DNA of 64,000 nt from Iamia sp038233075 (GCA_038233075.1 JBBSMQ010000005.1:1-64000), one strand, 5' to 3'; shown: positions 36,310 to 45,586, counted from the first letter of the stretch. Numbers and translations are program-made. The notes: a model not told the origin generated them from the letters alone.

Positions 36310-37173
36310 GTGACCCCCGCTATCGACCCGTCCTCTTCGCTCCCCCTGGCCGGGCGGTCCGCGCTCGTGACCGGCGGCGGGACGGGCATCGGCCGCGCCT
36401 GTGCCGAGGCACTGGTGGTCGATGGCGCCTCGGTCACCCTGGTGGGCCGTCGGGCCGATGTGCTCGACGGTGCGGCCGCGGCCCTGGCATCGATGGCGCC
36501 CCCGGGGGCAAGGGTGCGGTGGGCATCGGCCGACGTGGCGGACGAGGAACAGGGGGCGGCGGCGGTGGCCCCCGCCGCCGAGGACGACGGTCTCGACATG
36601 GCGGTGCTGTCGGCCGGCACCGGCACCGTCGGGCCCCTCACCGCGCTCCCTCTCGAGGAGTGGCAGCGGGTGGTGGAGGTCAACCTGACCGGGTCCTTCC
36701 TCGCCCTGAAGCACGTCGCCGCGGCCATGATCGCCACTGGGCGAGGCGGCTCCGTGGTGGCCATCTCCTCCATCGCCGGACAGCGGAGCCACCGGTGGAT
36801 GGCGCCCTACTGCGCCTCCAAGGCGGGCCTCGACGCACTGGTGGAGGTGGCCGCCGACGAGCTCGGCCGCCAGGGCATCCGGGTCTGCTCGGTGCGGCCG
36901 GGGGTGGTGAGCACCGAGCTCGGCGACCACCTGCTGAGCGACCCCGAGATCACTGCGGACTACCTGGCGCAGATGCCGGTGGGGCGCACCGGCGAGGTGA
37001 CCGACGTGGCCGCGGCCGTTCGCTTCCTCCTCGGCCCCGAGTCGGGGTGGGTGACCGGGGTGTGCCTCAACGTCGACGGCGGTCACCACATCCGCCGCGG
37101 GCCCGACCTGGACTCACTGGCCCGGGGCCTCTACGGCGAGGAAGCCGTCGACGGCCCCGCCGCCACCCCCTGA
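36310..37173 (+). CDS. Short-chain dehydrogenase/reductase (SDR)
   Basis: 287 aa. Classical SDR: nucleotide loop VTGGGTGIGRA at residues ~21-31, LSAGTG, active-site Ser in ISSIAG, YCASKAG (Tyr/Lys), and RPGVVSTEL. Uses NAD(P); the substrate is unknown. Start GTG 36310 with GGAG about 6 bases upstream. It converges with xseB (21 bases between stops). Confidence 0.87.
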   Translation: MTPAIDPSSSLPLAGRSALVTGGGTGIGRACAEALVVDGASVTLVGRRADVLDGAAAALASMAPPGARVRWASADVADEEQGAAAVAPAAEDDGLDMAVLSAGTGTVGPLTALPLEEWQRVVEVNLTGSFLALKHVAAAMIATGRGGSVVAISSIAGQRSHRWMAPYCASKAGLDALVEVAADELGRQGIRVCSVRPGVVSTELGDHLLSDPEITADYLAQMPVGRTGEVTDVAAAVRFLLGPESGWVTGVCLNVDGGHHIRRGPDLDSLARGLYGEEAVDGPAATP

Positions 37174-37194
37174 GCGAGGTGGGGCCGCCCGGGC

Positions 37195-37458
37195 TCAACC
37201 GTCGGTCGGGGCCGCTGGGGCGTCGGGGTCGAGGTCGGCCACGATGCGCTCGACATCCACGCGGGCGCCGTCGATGCGACCTCGGCACCAGCGGATCAGG
37301 CGGGCCGCCCGCGCCACTTTGCGGGTGAGGACGTCGACGTCGACGGCATCGTCCTCGATCTCGGCCAGGATGGCCTCCAGCTCGGCCATGGCCTCGGCGT
37401 AGCCCGCGGGCTCGGCGCTGCCGGCGTCGTCCGGGGAGGGGGCACCAGGATCAGCCAT
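37195..37458 (-). CDS. xseB: Exonuclease VII small subunit
   Basis: 87 aa, typical size. Single helix-rich domain with GYAEAMAELEAILAEIEDD and the conserved basic R-x-x-R segment (RAARLIRWCRGRID). It helps XseA degrade single-stranded DNA. ATG 37458 overlaps the xseA stop by 8 bases, giving coupling; the frame is open a little further (ATG 37476) but that start would lie inside xseA. Confidence 0.87.
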   Translation of the reverse strand: MADPGAPSPDDAGSAEPAGYAEAMAELEAILAEIEDDAVDVDVLTRKVARAARLIRWCRGRIDGARVDVERIVADLDPDAPAAPTDG

Positions 37459-39025
37459 CGGCCGATCCTCGTGCATCGGACGCGCCCGGCGCGCCATCGT
37501 CGTCGGCCGCGGCCTCCACGCTGATGGTGTGGTCGTGGCCTGGGCTGTCGGCTGGGCCTGCGGCCTCGGTGTCGTCCTTCGGTCCCGGCCGGCCCGGGGT
37601 CGCGGCCCCGTCCCCGAGGACGCCGCTGCGGATCGTGCCGCCGGCCACCACCGTGTCGATCACGTCACCGGCGCCGACATCGCCGGGGGTCCGCACCACG
37701 GAGCCGTCGGCTCGGTAGGTGATCGACCACCCCCGGGCCAGGGCCAGGGCGGGGTCGGCGGCCCGGATGCGGGCATCGAGGCCGTCCAGCGCGACACGCC
37801 GGCGCGCCAGCACGGGCCCGGGTCGCTGGGCCAGCCGATCCCGTCCTGCCGCCAGCCGGCGCTCGGCCACCACCAGGTCCCGCCGGGCGTCGCGCCCGAC
37901 CCCCTCGGCGAGGATGGCGACGCGACGGCCGGCCGCGTCCAGCGTCCCGGGCCCGGCCCGGCCCAGGCGGGCGCGGGCCATCGCCACGTGGGCCTCGCCG
38001 GCGCGCAGCGCGGCGCCGGTCACGGTGGCCCCTCGGCGGGCGGTGGCGGACAGGTGGGCTCGGCGGCGGCTGAGGGATCGGGTGGCCTCGTCGACCACGC
38101 TGAGCCAGAGGGACTCGACCCGGTCCCGGGCGGCGGCGACGAGGGCCACCACCTCGGCCGCGGCGGCGGTGGGTGTGGGACACGACGTGTGGGCCACCCG
38201 GTCGGTCACGCTCTCGTCGATCTGGTGCCCGATGCCGGAGAACACCGGGACGGGGCAGGCGGCGACGGCCCGGGCCACCACCTCGCTGTCGAAGGCGGCC
38301 AGCTCCACCCGGGATCCTCCCCCTCGGACCAGGAGCACGACCTCGGCCCCCGCGGCGGCGACGGCGGCCAGGGCCTCGGGGATGGTGACCAACGCGGCGG
38401 GGCCCTGGGTGCGGGCGTCCACCTCCACCAGCAGGTGGATCAGGCCGGCCCGTTCCAACACCCGGCGGGCGTCGGCGTGGGCGGCGCTGCCGAGGCTCGT
38501 CACCAGACCGACGCGCTCGGGCAGCACCGGCACCGGGCGGGCGGCGTTGCGATCGAGGAGGCCGTCGGCATCGAGGGCAGCAAGAACCGCAGCGCGGTCG
38601 GCGGCCAATCGGCCCAGCGTGTACTCCGGGTCGATCCCGGTCATCTGCAGCTGGGCCCGTCCGCCCGGCGCCCACCACCGCACCCGACCCCGGATGCGGA
38701 CGTCGACCCCGCTGTCCATGGCGCTGACCCGGATCCCCGAGCGCCGCAGCTCGCTGTTCACCCGCTTGCGGTCGGTGGCGAAGAGCACCACGGGCAGCAC
38801 CGCCTGGGGTCGGGCCCCGGGGGCAGTGGGCTCGACCAGGTCGAAGTAGAGGTGCGGGCGGGTGCGGCGCGCATCCCCCGGGGGAGGGATGCCTCGGATC
38901 TCGCCCCGCACCCAGACCTCGCCGGGGAACGCCTGCTCGACGACGGCCCCCACCGCCCGGGCCAGGTCGGCGACGGTCCAGGTGGGGTCGCCCATCTCCA
39001 GAGGTCCGAACAGCGCGTCCTGCAC
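37451..39025 (-). CDS. xseA: Exonuclease VII large subunit
   Basis: 524 aa. OB-fold N-terminal domain (WVRGEIRGI, LYFDLVE), then the catalytic region with VGLVTSLGSAAHADARRVLERA, VDARTQGPAA, LLVRGGGSRVELAAFDSEVVARAV, and PVFSGIGHQIDESVTDRVAH. With XseB it forms the ssDNA-specific nuclease used in repair. GTG 39025 is 8 bases after TACCGT (plus 39034-39039). The C-terminal ~60 residues are an acidic/Gly-Asp-rich tail. Confidence 0.95.
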   Translation of the reverse strand: MQDALFGPLEMGDPTWTVADLARAVGAVVEQAFPGEVWVRGEIRGIPPPGDARRTRPHLYFDLVEPTAPGARPQAVLPVVLFATDRKRVNSELRRSGIRVSAMDSGVDVRIRGRVRWWAPGGRAQLQMTGIDPEYTLGRLAADRAAVLAALDADGLLDRNAARPVPVLPERVGLVTSLGSAAHADARRVLERAGLIHLLVEVDARTQGPAALVTIPEALAAVAAAGAEVVLLVRGGGSRVELAAFDSEVVARAVAACPVPVFSGIGHQIDESVTDRVAHTSCPTPTAAAAEVVALVAAARDRVESLWLSVVDEATRSLSRRRAHLSATARRGATVTGAALRAGEAHVAMARARLGRAGPGTLDAAGRRVAILAEGVGRDARRDLVVAERRLAAGRDRLAQRPGPVLARRRVALDGLDARIRAADPALALARGWSITYRADGSVVRTPGDVGAGDVIDTVVAGGTIRSGVLGDGAATPGRPGPKDDTEAAGPADSPGHDHTISVEAAADDDGAPGASDARGSADG

Positions 39026-39092
39026 GGTCGGTCACGGTACGGCCCGCCCTGGCGCCCGTCGACCACACCTCGGTGCGCGGCTGGGAGGGTGC

Positions 39093-41060
39093 TCAGGACT
39101 GGGCCGCAGGATGGAGGCGCGGGTCGTCAGGGTCGTCGACGGTGTCCGCCTCGTCGGAGGTGTCGGCCGAGAGGACGTCGTCGCCGCGGAGGAGGGCGCG
39201 GTACAGGTCGGCGTAGAGCCCCTCGTCGGCGAGCAGGGAGGCGTGGCGGCCCCGCTCGACGATGCGGCCCTGGTCGAGCACCAGGATGAGGTCGGCGTCG
39301 ACGATGGTGGACAGCCGGTGGGCGATGACCACTGCGGTGCGCCCGGCCAGGGCGTGGGCCAGGGCGTTCTGGATGGCGGCCTCGTTCTCGGAGTCGAGGT
39401 GGCTGGTGGCCTCGTCGAGCACGACGATGCGCGGGTCCTTGAGCAGCATCCGGGCGATGGCCAGGCGCTGCTTCTCTCCCCCCGACATCCGGTAGCCCCG
39501 TTCGCCCACCACCGTTCCGTAGCCGTCGGGGAGATCGGAGATGGAGTCGTGGATGCGGGCCGCCCGGCAGGCCGCGACCAGCTCCTCGTCGGTGGCATCG
39601 GGCTTGGCGTAGCGCAGGTTCTCGGCGATGCCCTCGTGGAACAGGTGAGGGTCCTGGCTCACCACGCCGATCGACGCCCGCAGGCTCTCCTGGGTGAGGT
39701 CGCGCAGGTCGGTGCCGTCGATGCGAAGGGCGCCGTCGGTCACGTCGTAGAGACGGGGGATGAGGCTGACCAGGGTGCTCTTGCCCGCGCCCGACGGGCC
39801 CACCAGGGCCACGGTCTGCCCTGGCTCGATGGTCACGTCGAGACCGTGGAGGATCTCCACCGAGGCGTCGGCCTCGAGGGCCACGCCGGCCTCGGCCTCG
39901 AGCGAGGCGATGGACACGTCGGCCGCAGCCGGGTAGCGGAACCGCACGCCGTCGAGCTCGATCCTTCCGTCGGGCTCGACCAGGTCGACGGCGCCGGGGC
40001 GGTCGGTGATGGCCCGGGGGGCGTCGAGCACCTCGAACACCCGGTCGAAGGACACGAAGGCGGTCATGAGGTCGACCCGGGCGTTGGTGAGCTGGGTGAG
40101 GGGTGCGTAGATCTGCACGACGAAGGTGCCCAGCGCCACCAGGGTGCCCAGGGTGATGGCCCCGGAGATCACCAGCCGGCCGCCGGCGAGGTAGATCACC
40201 GCGGTGCCGGTCGCGCCCACCAGGGTGAGGGCGACGAGGAAGGTGCGGCTGTACATGGCGGAGCGCACCCCGATGTCGCGCACCCGTCCGGCCCGATCGG
40301 TGAAGCCGGCGGTCTCGTCGTCGGTGCGGCCGAACAGCTTCACCAACGTCGCCCCCGAGACGTTGAAGCGCTCGGTCATGGTGGTGTTCATGGAGGCGTT
40401 GAGGTCGAAGGACTCCCGGGTGATGGACTGCAACCGGCGCCCGACCCGCTTGGCCGGGATCACGAAGATGGGCAGCAGCACCAGGGCCAGCAGGGTCAGG
40501 CGCCACTCCAGCACGAACATGGCGGTGAGGGTGGTGGCCAGGACCACCACGTTGGACACTACCGAACCGAGGGTCTGGGTGACGGCGCGCTGGGCGCCGA
40601 TGACGTCGTTGTTCATCCGAGAGATGAGGGCGCCGGTCTGGGTGCGGGTGAAGAACGCCACCGGCATGCGCTGCACGTGGTCGAACAGGGCCACGCGCAG
40701 GTCGTAGATCAGTCCCTCGCCGATGCGCGCGGACAGCAGCCGCTCCACGAGCGACAGGCCCGCGATGGCGAAGGCGGCGCCGGCCATGCCCGCCGCGCAC
40801 CAGGTGAGCAGCGTGGTGTCCGCGGTGCCGCCGTTCGTCTGGGGCAGGGCGTCATCGACGATGATGCGGATCAGCAACGGCGTGGCCAGCCCGAGGAGCG
40901 CCTCGGCGATGATGACCCCCAGGAACACGAAGGTGCGCCCCCGGTAGGCGTCCGCGAAGCCCCAGACGCGCCGGACCAGCCCCTTGTCGAGGTGCGCCTC
41001 GCTCAGAGCCGACGGGTCGGAGCGAGACATCCCCCAGAGGATGTGCGGTCCCTGGCGCAT
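39093..41060 (-). CDS. ABC exporter, fused permease and ATPase
   Basis: 655 aa. N-terminal ~330 residues: six-helix exporter permease (VFLGVIIAEALLGLATPLL, FAIAGLSLVERLL, LALVLLPIFVI). C-terminal ATPase with Walker A LVGPSGAGKSTL, Q-loop GVVSQDPHLFHEG, signature RMSGGEKQRLAIAR, Walker B IVVLDEATSHLD, and H-loop VIAHRLS. Probably exports lipid, peptide or drug as a homodimer; the substrate is unknown. ATG 41060 is 9 bases after TAGCCT (plus 41070-41075). A ~16-residue insertion with EAEAGVALEADAS sits just before the ATPase. Confidence 0.9.
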   Translation of the reverse strand: MRQGPHILWGMSRSDPSALSEAHLDKGLVRRVWGFADAYRGRTFVFLGVIIAEALLGLATPLLIRIIVDDALPQTNGGTADTTLLTWCAAGMAGAAFAIAGLSLVERLLSARIGEGLIYDLRVALFDHVQRMPVAFFTRTQTGALISRMNNDVIGAQRAVTQTLGSVVSNVVVLATTLTAMFVLEWRLTLLALVLLPIFVIPAKRVGRRLQSITRESFDLNASMNTTMTERFNVSGATLVKLFGRTDDETAGFTDRAGRVRDIGVRSAMYSRTFLVALTLVGATGTAVIYLAGGRLVISGAITLGTLVALGTFVVQIYAPLTQLTNARVDLMTAFVSFDRVFEVLDAPRAITDRPGAVDLVEPDGRIELDGVRFRYPAAADVSIASLEAEAGVALEADASVEILHGLDVTIEPGQTVALVGPSGAGKSTLVSLIPRLYDVTDGALRIDGTDLRDLTQESLRASIGVVSQDPHLFHEGIAENLRYAKPDATDEELVAACRAARIHDSISDLPDGYGTVVGERGYRMSGGEKQRLAIARMLLKDPRIVVLDEATSHLDSENEAAIQNALAHALAGRTAVVIAHRLSTIVDADLILVLDQGRIVERGRHASLLADEGLYADLYRALLRGDDVLSADTSDEADTVDDPDDPRLHPAAQS

Positions 41061-41139
41061 GGTCCCGACAGGCTACGGGCGCGTCCTCCCGACGAGGCGG
41101 GCGAGGGATGGCCCGGTCTCGGTCGGGGGCGGGGCTGGA

Positions 41140-42618
41140 TCAGGGCTGGGTCGCGTACTGGGCATCCATGCCCTGGCGCAGGTCCTCCTTGGCGATGGCA
41201 CCGAAGGGGATGGGCGTGGCCCGGTAGATCATGTAGTTCGGGAACCGGATCGAGAGAGCCCTCTGGCCTGAGGGGCTGGTCTCGGTGATGTCGGCGTCGT
41301 CGGCGGCGTTGCCGCCCCAGCCCATGACGTAGTTGCCGCGGGGTTGGATGATCCGGGCGCTGCCGCAGCAGAACGATTCGGTGATGGCGGGATCGGTCAC
41401 CTGGTTGAGCAGGATCGCCCGTCGGCGGGCCAGGTCGAGCCGGTAGGCGAGCGCGCGGGGTCCTCGGTTCCGGCTGGTGCCGTTGTCGAACAGCGTGAGG
41501 GTGCCGTCGCTCAGGATGCGGGCGTCGTGCTGACCGCCGAACGCGCCGCCCGCGTCGGCGACGGGATCACCCTTGAAGGCGAGGCTCTCCACCCGGATCG
41601 AGCCCCCCAGCTTCCACTCGATGTTCCCGGTGGTCCGGTTGATCTTGTAGATCGCATCGTCGTGGCGGAAGGAGACGACGTACCCGTCGCCATCGGGCTG
41701 GATCGAGTTGTAGTGGAAGGGGTCGTAGAACGATGTGAACGGACCGCCCGGGTCGGCCAGCTCCTGGTCCCGCCAGTACTGGGTGGTCTCGTCCACCGAG
41801 ATGTGGTCCGAGGTGCGCCACGACCACACCACCTGGCCAGTCGGGGTGATCTCCTGGATGATGTGGTCGACGATGGTGGCGTTGGCCGGACCGCCCCACG
41901 AGCGCAGATCGGTGTTGGGCTTGTCGGTGAGAGTGACGACGACGTGGTTGCCGTTGGGCAAGACGACGAGGTCGTGGAAGTCGAGTGGATCGCCAACGGT
42001 GCCATAGGTCCGCACCAAGGACCCGTCCAGCCGGTGCTCCTCGAAGACCCCGTCCTTGAACCAGGTGGGGTTCCCGTTGGGGAGCACGGTGGCGTAGAAG
42101 CCGGTGGTCTTCTGACCCCACCACACCGGGACCCCGTGGTCGTCGTAGAGGGTGGGGTACGACCCGGTGCCGTCGCTGGGGAATTGGAAGGGCAGGGTGG
42201 CGTAGAGCGCCGTCTGGGGGGTGCCGGTGCGCTGAACCTCGAACTGCGGGAAGTCCGGGGGCAGGCAGCGGACGCTGTGGGTGGTGGTTTGGTCGTCGCT
42301 GGTGGTGATGGCAAGGGTGAAGCGGCGGCCCACAGCCTGGGAGATCGACGTGGTGAACTGCCCGCTGCGGGCGGGGCCGCCGTTGATGGAGACCGCCGCG
42401 CCGGCGGTCGCGTTGATCGTCAGCTGGGTGGGAGAGCTGGGGTCACAGCGGTTGACGTAGTCGAGGATGTCGCGGCTGAAGGCCGGGAACAGGGTCGGGG
42501 TCGCGGTGACGGTCACCGGCTCGGGCTGGTTGCAGCCCGCGGTGGCCGCCGCCAGCAGCACGACCAGGAGCCCGGCTACCGCTCTCTTGGACCGCTTCCC
42601 CATCGACAACCCGCTCAT
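41140..42618 (-). CDS. Lipoprotein of the arylsulfotransferase (ASST) type
   Basis: 492 aa. Lipoprotein signal with lipobox ATAGC near residue 28. Then a short beta domain and a propeller with LPNGNPTWFKDGVFEEHRLDGSLVRTYG, DFHDLVVLPNGNHVVVTLTDK, DHIIQEITPTGQVVWSW, YDPFHYNSIQPDGDGYVVSFRH and GGQHDARILSDGTLTLFDNG, as in bacterial arylsulfotransferases. The His residues of DFHD and DPFHYNS match conserved positions. These enzymes move sulfate between phenolic compounds; whether this one is active is open. ATG 42618 has GGGAGG 7 bases upstream; ATG 42603 is an alternative. Confidence 0.75.
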   Translation of the reverse strand: MSGLSMGKRSKRAVAGLLVVLLAAATAGCNQPEPVTVTATPTLFPAFSRDILDYVNRCDPSSPTQLTINATAGAAVSINGGPARSGQFTTSISQAVGRRFTLAITTSDDQTTTHSVRCLPPDFPQFEVQRTGTPQTALYATLPFQFPSDGTGSYPTLYDDHGVPVWWGQKTTGFYATVLPNGNPTWFKDGVFEEHRLDGSLVRTYGTVGDPLDFHDLVVLPNGNHVVVTLTDKPNTDLRSWGGPANATIVDHIIQEITPTGQVVWSWRTSDHISVDETTQYWRDQELADPGGPFTSFYDPFHYNSIQPDGDGYVVSFRHDDAIYKINRTTGNIEWKLGGSIRVESLAFKGDPVADAGGAFGGQHDARILSDGTLTLFDNGTSRNRGPRALAYRLDLARRRAILLNQVTDPAITESFCCGSARIIQPRGNYVMGWGGNAADDADITETSPSGQRALSIRFPNYMIYRATPIPFGAIAKEDLRQGMDAQYATQP

Positions 42619-42783
42619 GACGCGCCCTCCCGGCGATGGTGGTCGGCGAAGTATGGCACCTGTCACGCCAGCGCGCCATGGTTCCGTCAGGCGTGGCCGC
42701 GGGCCCGCCGGCGAGGAGAGCGAGGCCGGTGGGCTGGACCCCGGTCGCACGCATGCTCTCTCGCCGGCGGGTGCCGGGTGGAG

Positions 42784-42870
42784 CGGAGGGTGTGGGATTT
42801 GAACCCACGGTGGCTGTGACACCACAACGGTTTTCGAGACCGTCCCATTCGTCCGCTCTGGCAACCCTCC
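42784..42870 (-). tRNA. tRNA-Ser (CGA)
   Basis: 87 bases with a long variable arm; anticodon loop CTCGAAA (anticodon CGA). Acceptor GGAGGGT pairs with ACCCTCC. The CCA end is not encoded. Confidence 0.95.
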
Positions 42871-42880
42871 GCCCGGAAAC

Positions 42881-43372
42881 CTAGTCGATCGCCCGCTCCG
42901 GTCCCGGGCGCCGATGGTGCCCACGGCGCACGGCGAAGAAGTCTGCGAGCAGGGCGGCGGCCTCATCCGCCCGGACGCCGGCGGTCACCTCCGAGGTGTG
43001 GTTCAGGCGCACGTCGACGGCGACGTTGTAGAGCGAGCCGGTGGCCCCGGCCCGGGGGTCGTCGGCGCCGAACACGATGCGGCCCACCTGGGCGACCCAG
43101 GCCGCCCCGGCACACAGGGGACAGGGCTCGAGGGTGACCACGAGCGTGGCGTCGTGGAGCCGGCGGTCCGAGAGGACGGTGGCGGCGTCGCGCAGGGCCA
43201 GGACCTCGGCGTGGGCCGTGGGGTCCCCCGTGCGCTCCCGCTCGTTGCCCCGGCGGGCCACCACCCGTCCGGCGACGGCCACCACCGCGCCCACCGGCAC
43301 CTCGCCGGCCTCGGCGGCGGCCCGGGCCTCGTCGAGGGCCAGACCCATGAGCTCGTGATCCGTGGCGCTCAT
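42881..43372 (-). CDS. tadA: tRNA adenosine(34) deaminase
   Basis: 163 aa. Cytidine-deaminase fold with HAEVLALR (His and catalytic Glu) and EPCPLCAGA (PCxxC zinc ligands), plus GNERERTGDPTAHAE. It deaminates A34 of tRNA-Arg to inosine; a role on free bases cannot be excluded. ATG 43372 gives the usual length and follows GATGGT by 6 bases; the frame is open further up but without similarity. It precedes the tRNA-Ser gene on the same strand by only 10 bases. Confidence 0.9.
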   Translation of the reverse strand: MSATDHELMGLALDEARAAAEAGEVPVGAVVAVAGRVVARRGNERERTGDPTAHAEVLALRDAATVLSDRRLHDATLVVTLEPCPLCAGAAWVAQVGRIVFGADDPRAGATGSLYNVAVDVRLNHTSEVTAGVRADEAAALLADFFAVRRGHHRRPGPERAID

Positions 43373-43407
43373 CGATCCACCATCCCACCTCGGCCCGTCT
43401 GCTCGCA

Positions 43408-43850
43408 CTACCCGGCGGCGAGGGCGGTCAGGACCTCGGCCCGGGCGGCGCGGGAGGCGGGTCGGGCCGAGGCCAGGACGCCGGTGGCGGCGCCGGCCAC
43501 GGCCACGCCGGCCAGGGTGCCGATGGAGGACACCATGACCGCCTCCCACCGCACCATCGACCGCACCTGGCGGCGGGTCTGGCCCACGGCCCGGAGCAGG
43601 CCGATCTCGTGGCGCCGCTCCAGGGTGGAGAGGGAGATGGTGTTGGCGATGCCCATGAGGGCGATGCCGATCGACGATCGGAAGTGTGGCCAGGGCTGCG
43701 ACCGGCACGCCGAGCACGGGGAGGGACACGACCAGGACGGCGAAGGGCGTGACCACGACGTGGACGAGGGCCACCAGCGTGCGGGGCGCGACCGGCGCCA
43801 CCAGGCCCTGACCCACGGCGCGGACCGGGCTGTCCCCCGCTGCCGATGGA
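43408..43850 (-). pseudogene. Remnant of an FtsX-type ABC permease
   Basis: From ~43690 down to 43408 the frame reads IALMGIANTISLSTLERRHEIGLLRAVGQTRRQVRSMVRWEAV (in parts) and ends RPASRAARAEVLTALA, the C-terminus of an FtsX/MacB permease. About 60 residues that should lie between these two parts (last loop and helix) are missing. Upstream of ~43690 hydrophobic coding continues in another frame (TLVALVHVVVTPFAVLVVSL), so there is a frameshift too. No ATPase partner is adjacent. Confidence 0.7.
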
Positions 43851-43886
43851 TCGACCGCACCCGTGACCGCGGACCAAGATCGGTCC

Positions 43887-44438
43887 ATGGACCAGAGGGA
43901 GGACCCCCAGGACCCGTTCGAGCTGCGCTCGGACCCCGGGTGGCGACCGGGGCCGCGGGAGGGTCGGCCTGACGGGCTGATCGCCCTGCGCATGGTGTTC
44001 CTCGCCGTCTGCGCCGGGCTCTTGGTCGTGGGCCTGGTGGTGGGCATCCTGGCCGCCGACGCCGATCGGGCCGACGGGTCGGTCTCCACCGGCCTGGCCG
44101 CGCTGGTCGTGGTGGCCGTCGGTGCCCTGTCCCTCCTCTTCGTCCGGTTCGTGCCCGTCGCCCTCGACTGCTCCGACGAGCTGGCCCTGGCCCGGTCGTG
44201 GCGCACGCGCTTCTTCGGTCGGGTCGTGGGCGCCGAGGCCGCGGCCCTGGGCGGATTCGTCGCCTACCTGCTGACCGGGACGCCCGCCCTCTACCCGCTG
44301 GGGCTGGTGTGGAGCGCCCTGGGCCTCGCCTACGGCGGACCGTTCCGGGCCACGCTCATCCGCGATCAGCAGGAGCTGGCCGTCGAGGGCTGTCCCTTCG
44401 CCCTCGTCCCCGCCCTCCGCCACGCGGGCGCGGAGTAG
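43887..44438 (+). CDS. Small membrane protein of unknown function
   Basis: 183 aa. An acidic/polar N-terminus (~30 residues), then hydrophobic segments GLIALRMVFLAVCAGLLVVG, GLAALVVVAVGALSLLFVRF and GAEAAALGGFVAYLL...YPLGLVWSALGLAYG, giving about four membrane spans. No family recognised. ATG 43887 lies 6 bases after CAAGAT (43875-43880); an in-frame GTG at 43863 is upstream of that box. It ends at a hairpin and converges with the glycosylase gene. Confidence 0.65.
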   Translation: MDQREDPQDPFELRSDPGWRPGPREGRPDGLIALRMVFLAVCAGLLVVGLVVGILAADADRADGSVSTGLAALVVVAVGALSLLFVRFVPVALDCSDELALARSWRTRFFGRVVGAEAAALGGFVAYLLTGTPALYPLGLVWSALGLAYGGPFRATLIRDQQELAVEGCPFALVPALRHAGAE

Positions 44439-44446
44439 TCGGGTTT

Positions 44447-44473
44447 CGGTCTCGAAGCTCCGCTTCGAGACCG
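44447..44473. terminator. Bidirectional hairpin, member of the TTCGAG family
   Basis: Arms CGGTCTCGAAGC (44447-44458) and GCTTCGAGACCG (44462-44473) with a 3-base loop, between the stop codons of two convergent genes. No U-run. Shares the loop GCTCCGC and GCTTCGAG core with the elements at 12371-12396 and 19367-19402. Confidence 0.75.
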
Positions 44474-44478
44474 ACATC

Positions 44479-45441
44479 TCAAAGCTGGCTGATCTTGGGG
44501 TTGACCCTTCGGGGGGCGAAGCGGGGGGCGCCGACGCCGGCGAGGCCCACGAGCTGGAGGATCCTCCCCCGCTGGCCCCGGTAGGGCTCCAGGAGGGCGA
44601 GCATCTCCCCGTCGGAGCTGCGGGGGATCCGGCGGAAGAGCCAGGACACCATGTGGGGGAGGTGGAGGTCGCCGACGATCACGGCATCGGGGTCGCCCAG
44701 GGCGGCGAAGCCCACCCCGGCCGCGGTCCACGGCCCCACGCCGGGGATGGTCCGCATCCGACGGTACGCCTGGTCGAGGGGCAGCTCGGCGGCGGCGTCG
44801 AGGGGTCGGGCCCGACGGGCCACGCGACAGATGGTGTCGGCCCGGCGGCGCTCGACCTCGTGGCGGTGGTAGATCCACGACGGCAGGCGGGCCAGGCGGG
44901 CCGGGCTGGGTGGCAGCCGCAGGCGACCGGCCACCTCGGGGGGCCCGGGCGCCGGGCCGCCGTAGGCGAGGACGAGGGACCGGTGGCTGCGCCTTGCCCC
45001 GGCACCGGTCACCCTCTGCTCCAGGATGGTTGGCACCAGGGCCTCGACGACGGCCGCCGATCGGGGGATCCGCACCCCGGGGTGGCGACGGTGGAGGTCG
45101 CGCAGCAGTGCCGTCTCGGGCCGGTCGACCCGGGCCAGGAGGGCAGTGAGATCGTCGTCACGGTCCTCGCCCACCAGCTCGGCCACCTGGTCGGCGGCCC
45201 ACCGGGCCCCCGGCCCCCAGGCCCGGACCCGCAGCACCCGTCCGGTGTGGCGCACCCAGATGGTGGCGGGGCCCTCCGGGGTGCGGCTGGCCCGCACCGC
45301 GTCGTCACCGGCGACGTGCAGGCACGGGTCGCCCCGGCCTCGCCGCAGCGGGCCGAGGGTGCGGGCCAGGTCGAGCGGCCGGCCCAGTCGCACCTCCGCC
45401 TCGACGGCCCTGCGATCCTCGGCGAGCAGGGGGGCAGCCAC
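44479..45441 (-). CDS. DNA-3-methyladenine glycosylase (AlkA/HhH-GPD type)
   Basis: 320 aa. HhH-GPD motif RMRTIPGVGPWTAAGVGFAALGDPDAVIVGDLHLPH near residues 225-260, with the catalytic Asp in VGDLHL. The enzyme removes alkylated bases. N-terminal DNA-binding region with LRVRAWGPGARWAADQVAEL, and ALVPTILEQRVTGAGARRSHRSLVLAYG (interaction helix). GTG 45441 is 7 bases after TACGGT (plus 45449-45454); an earlier GTG at 45450 overlaps that box, so 45441 is preferred. Confidence 0.82.
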   Translation of the reverse strand: MAAPLLAEDRRAVEAEVRLGRPLDLARTLGPLRRGRGDPCLHVAGDDAVRASRTPEGPATIWVRHTGRVLRVRAWGPGARWAADQVAELVGEDRDDDLTALLARVDRPETALLRDLHRRHPGVRIPRSAAVVEALVPTILEQRVTGAGARRSHRSLVLAYGGPAPGPPEVAGRLRLPPSPARLARLPSWIYHRHEVERRRADTICRVARRARPLDAAAELPLDQAYRRMRTIPGVGPWTAAGVGFAALGDPDAVIVGDLHLPHMVSWLFRRIPRSSDGEMLALLEPYRGQRGRILQLVGLAGVGAPRFAPRRVNPKISQL

Positions 45442-45448
45442 CAGGGGC

Positions 45449-45454
45449 ACCGTA
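45449..45454 (-). promoter_or_regulatory. -10 box deciding the glycosylase start
   Basis: TACGGT on the minus strand, 7 bases before GTG 45441; the alternative GTG 45450 lies partly inside the box. Confidence 0.55.
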
Positions 45455-45586
45455 CTGCGGCCCCCAGACCCGCTCGGACCTCTCGACGGGCAGCTCGGAG
45501 GGGCACAGCTCGACGGTGGCGGCCCGGTGGCCAGATCCGTCAGGGCGCCGGGCGACCCCGGTCGTGTCCGGCCGACGACGTCGCGG

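Noticed and set aside
38862..41288. 808-codon plus-strand ORF over the ABC exporter
   Set aside because: Opposite strand of a clear ABC transporter; the Gly/Val/His-rich repetitive sequence is typical of antisense frames.
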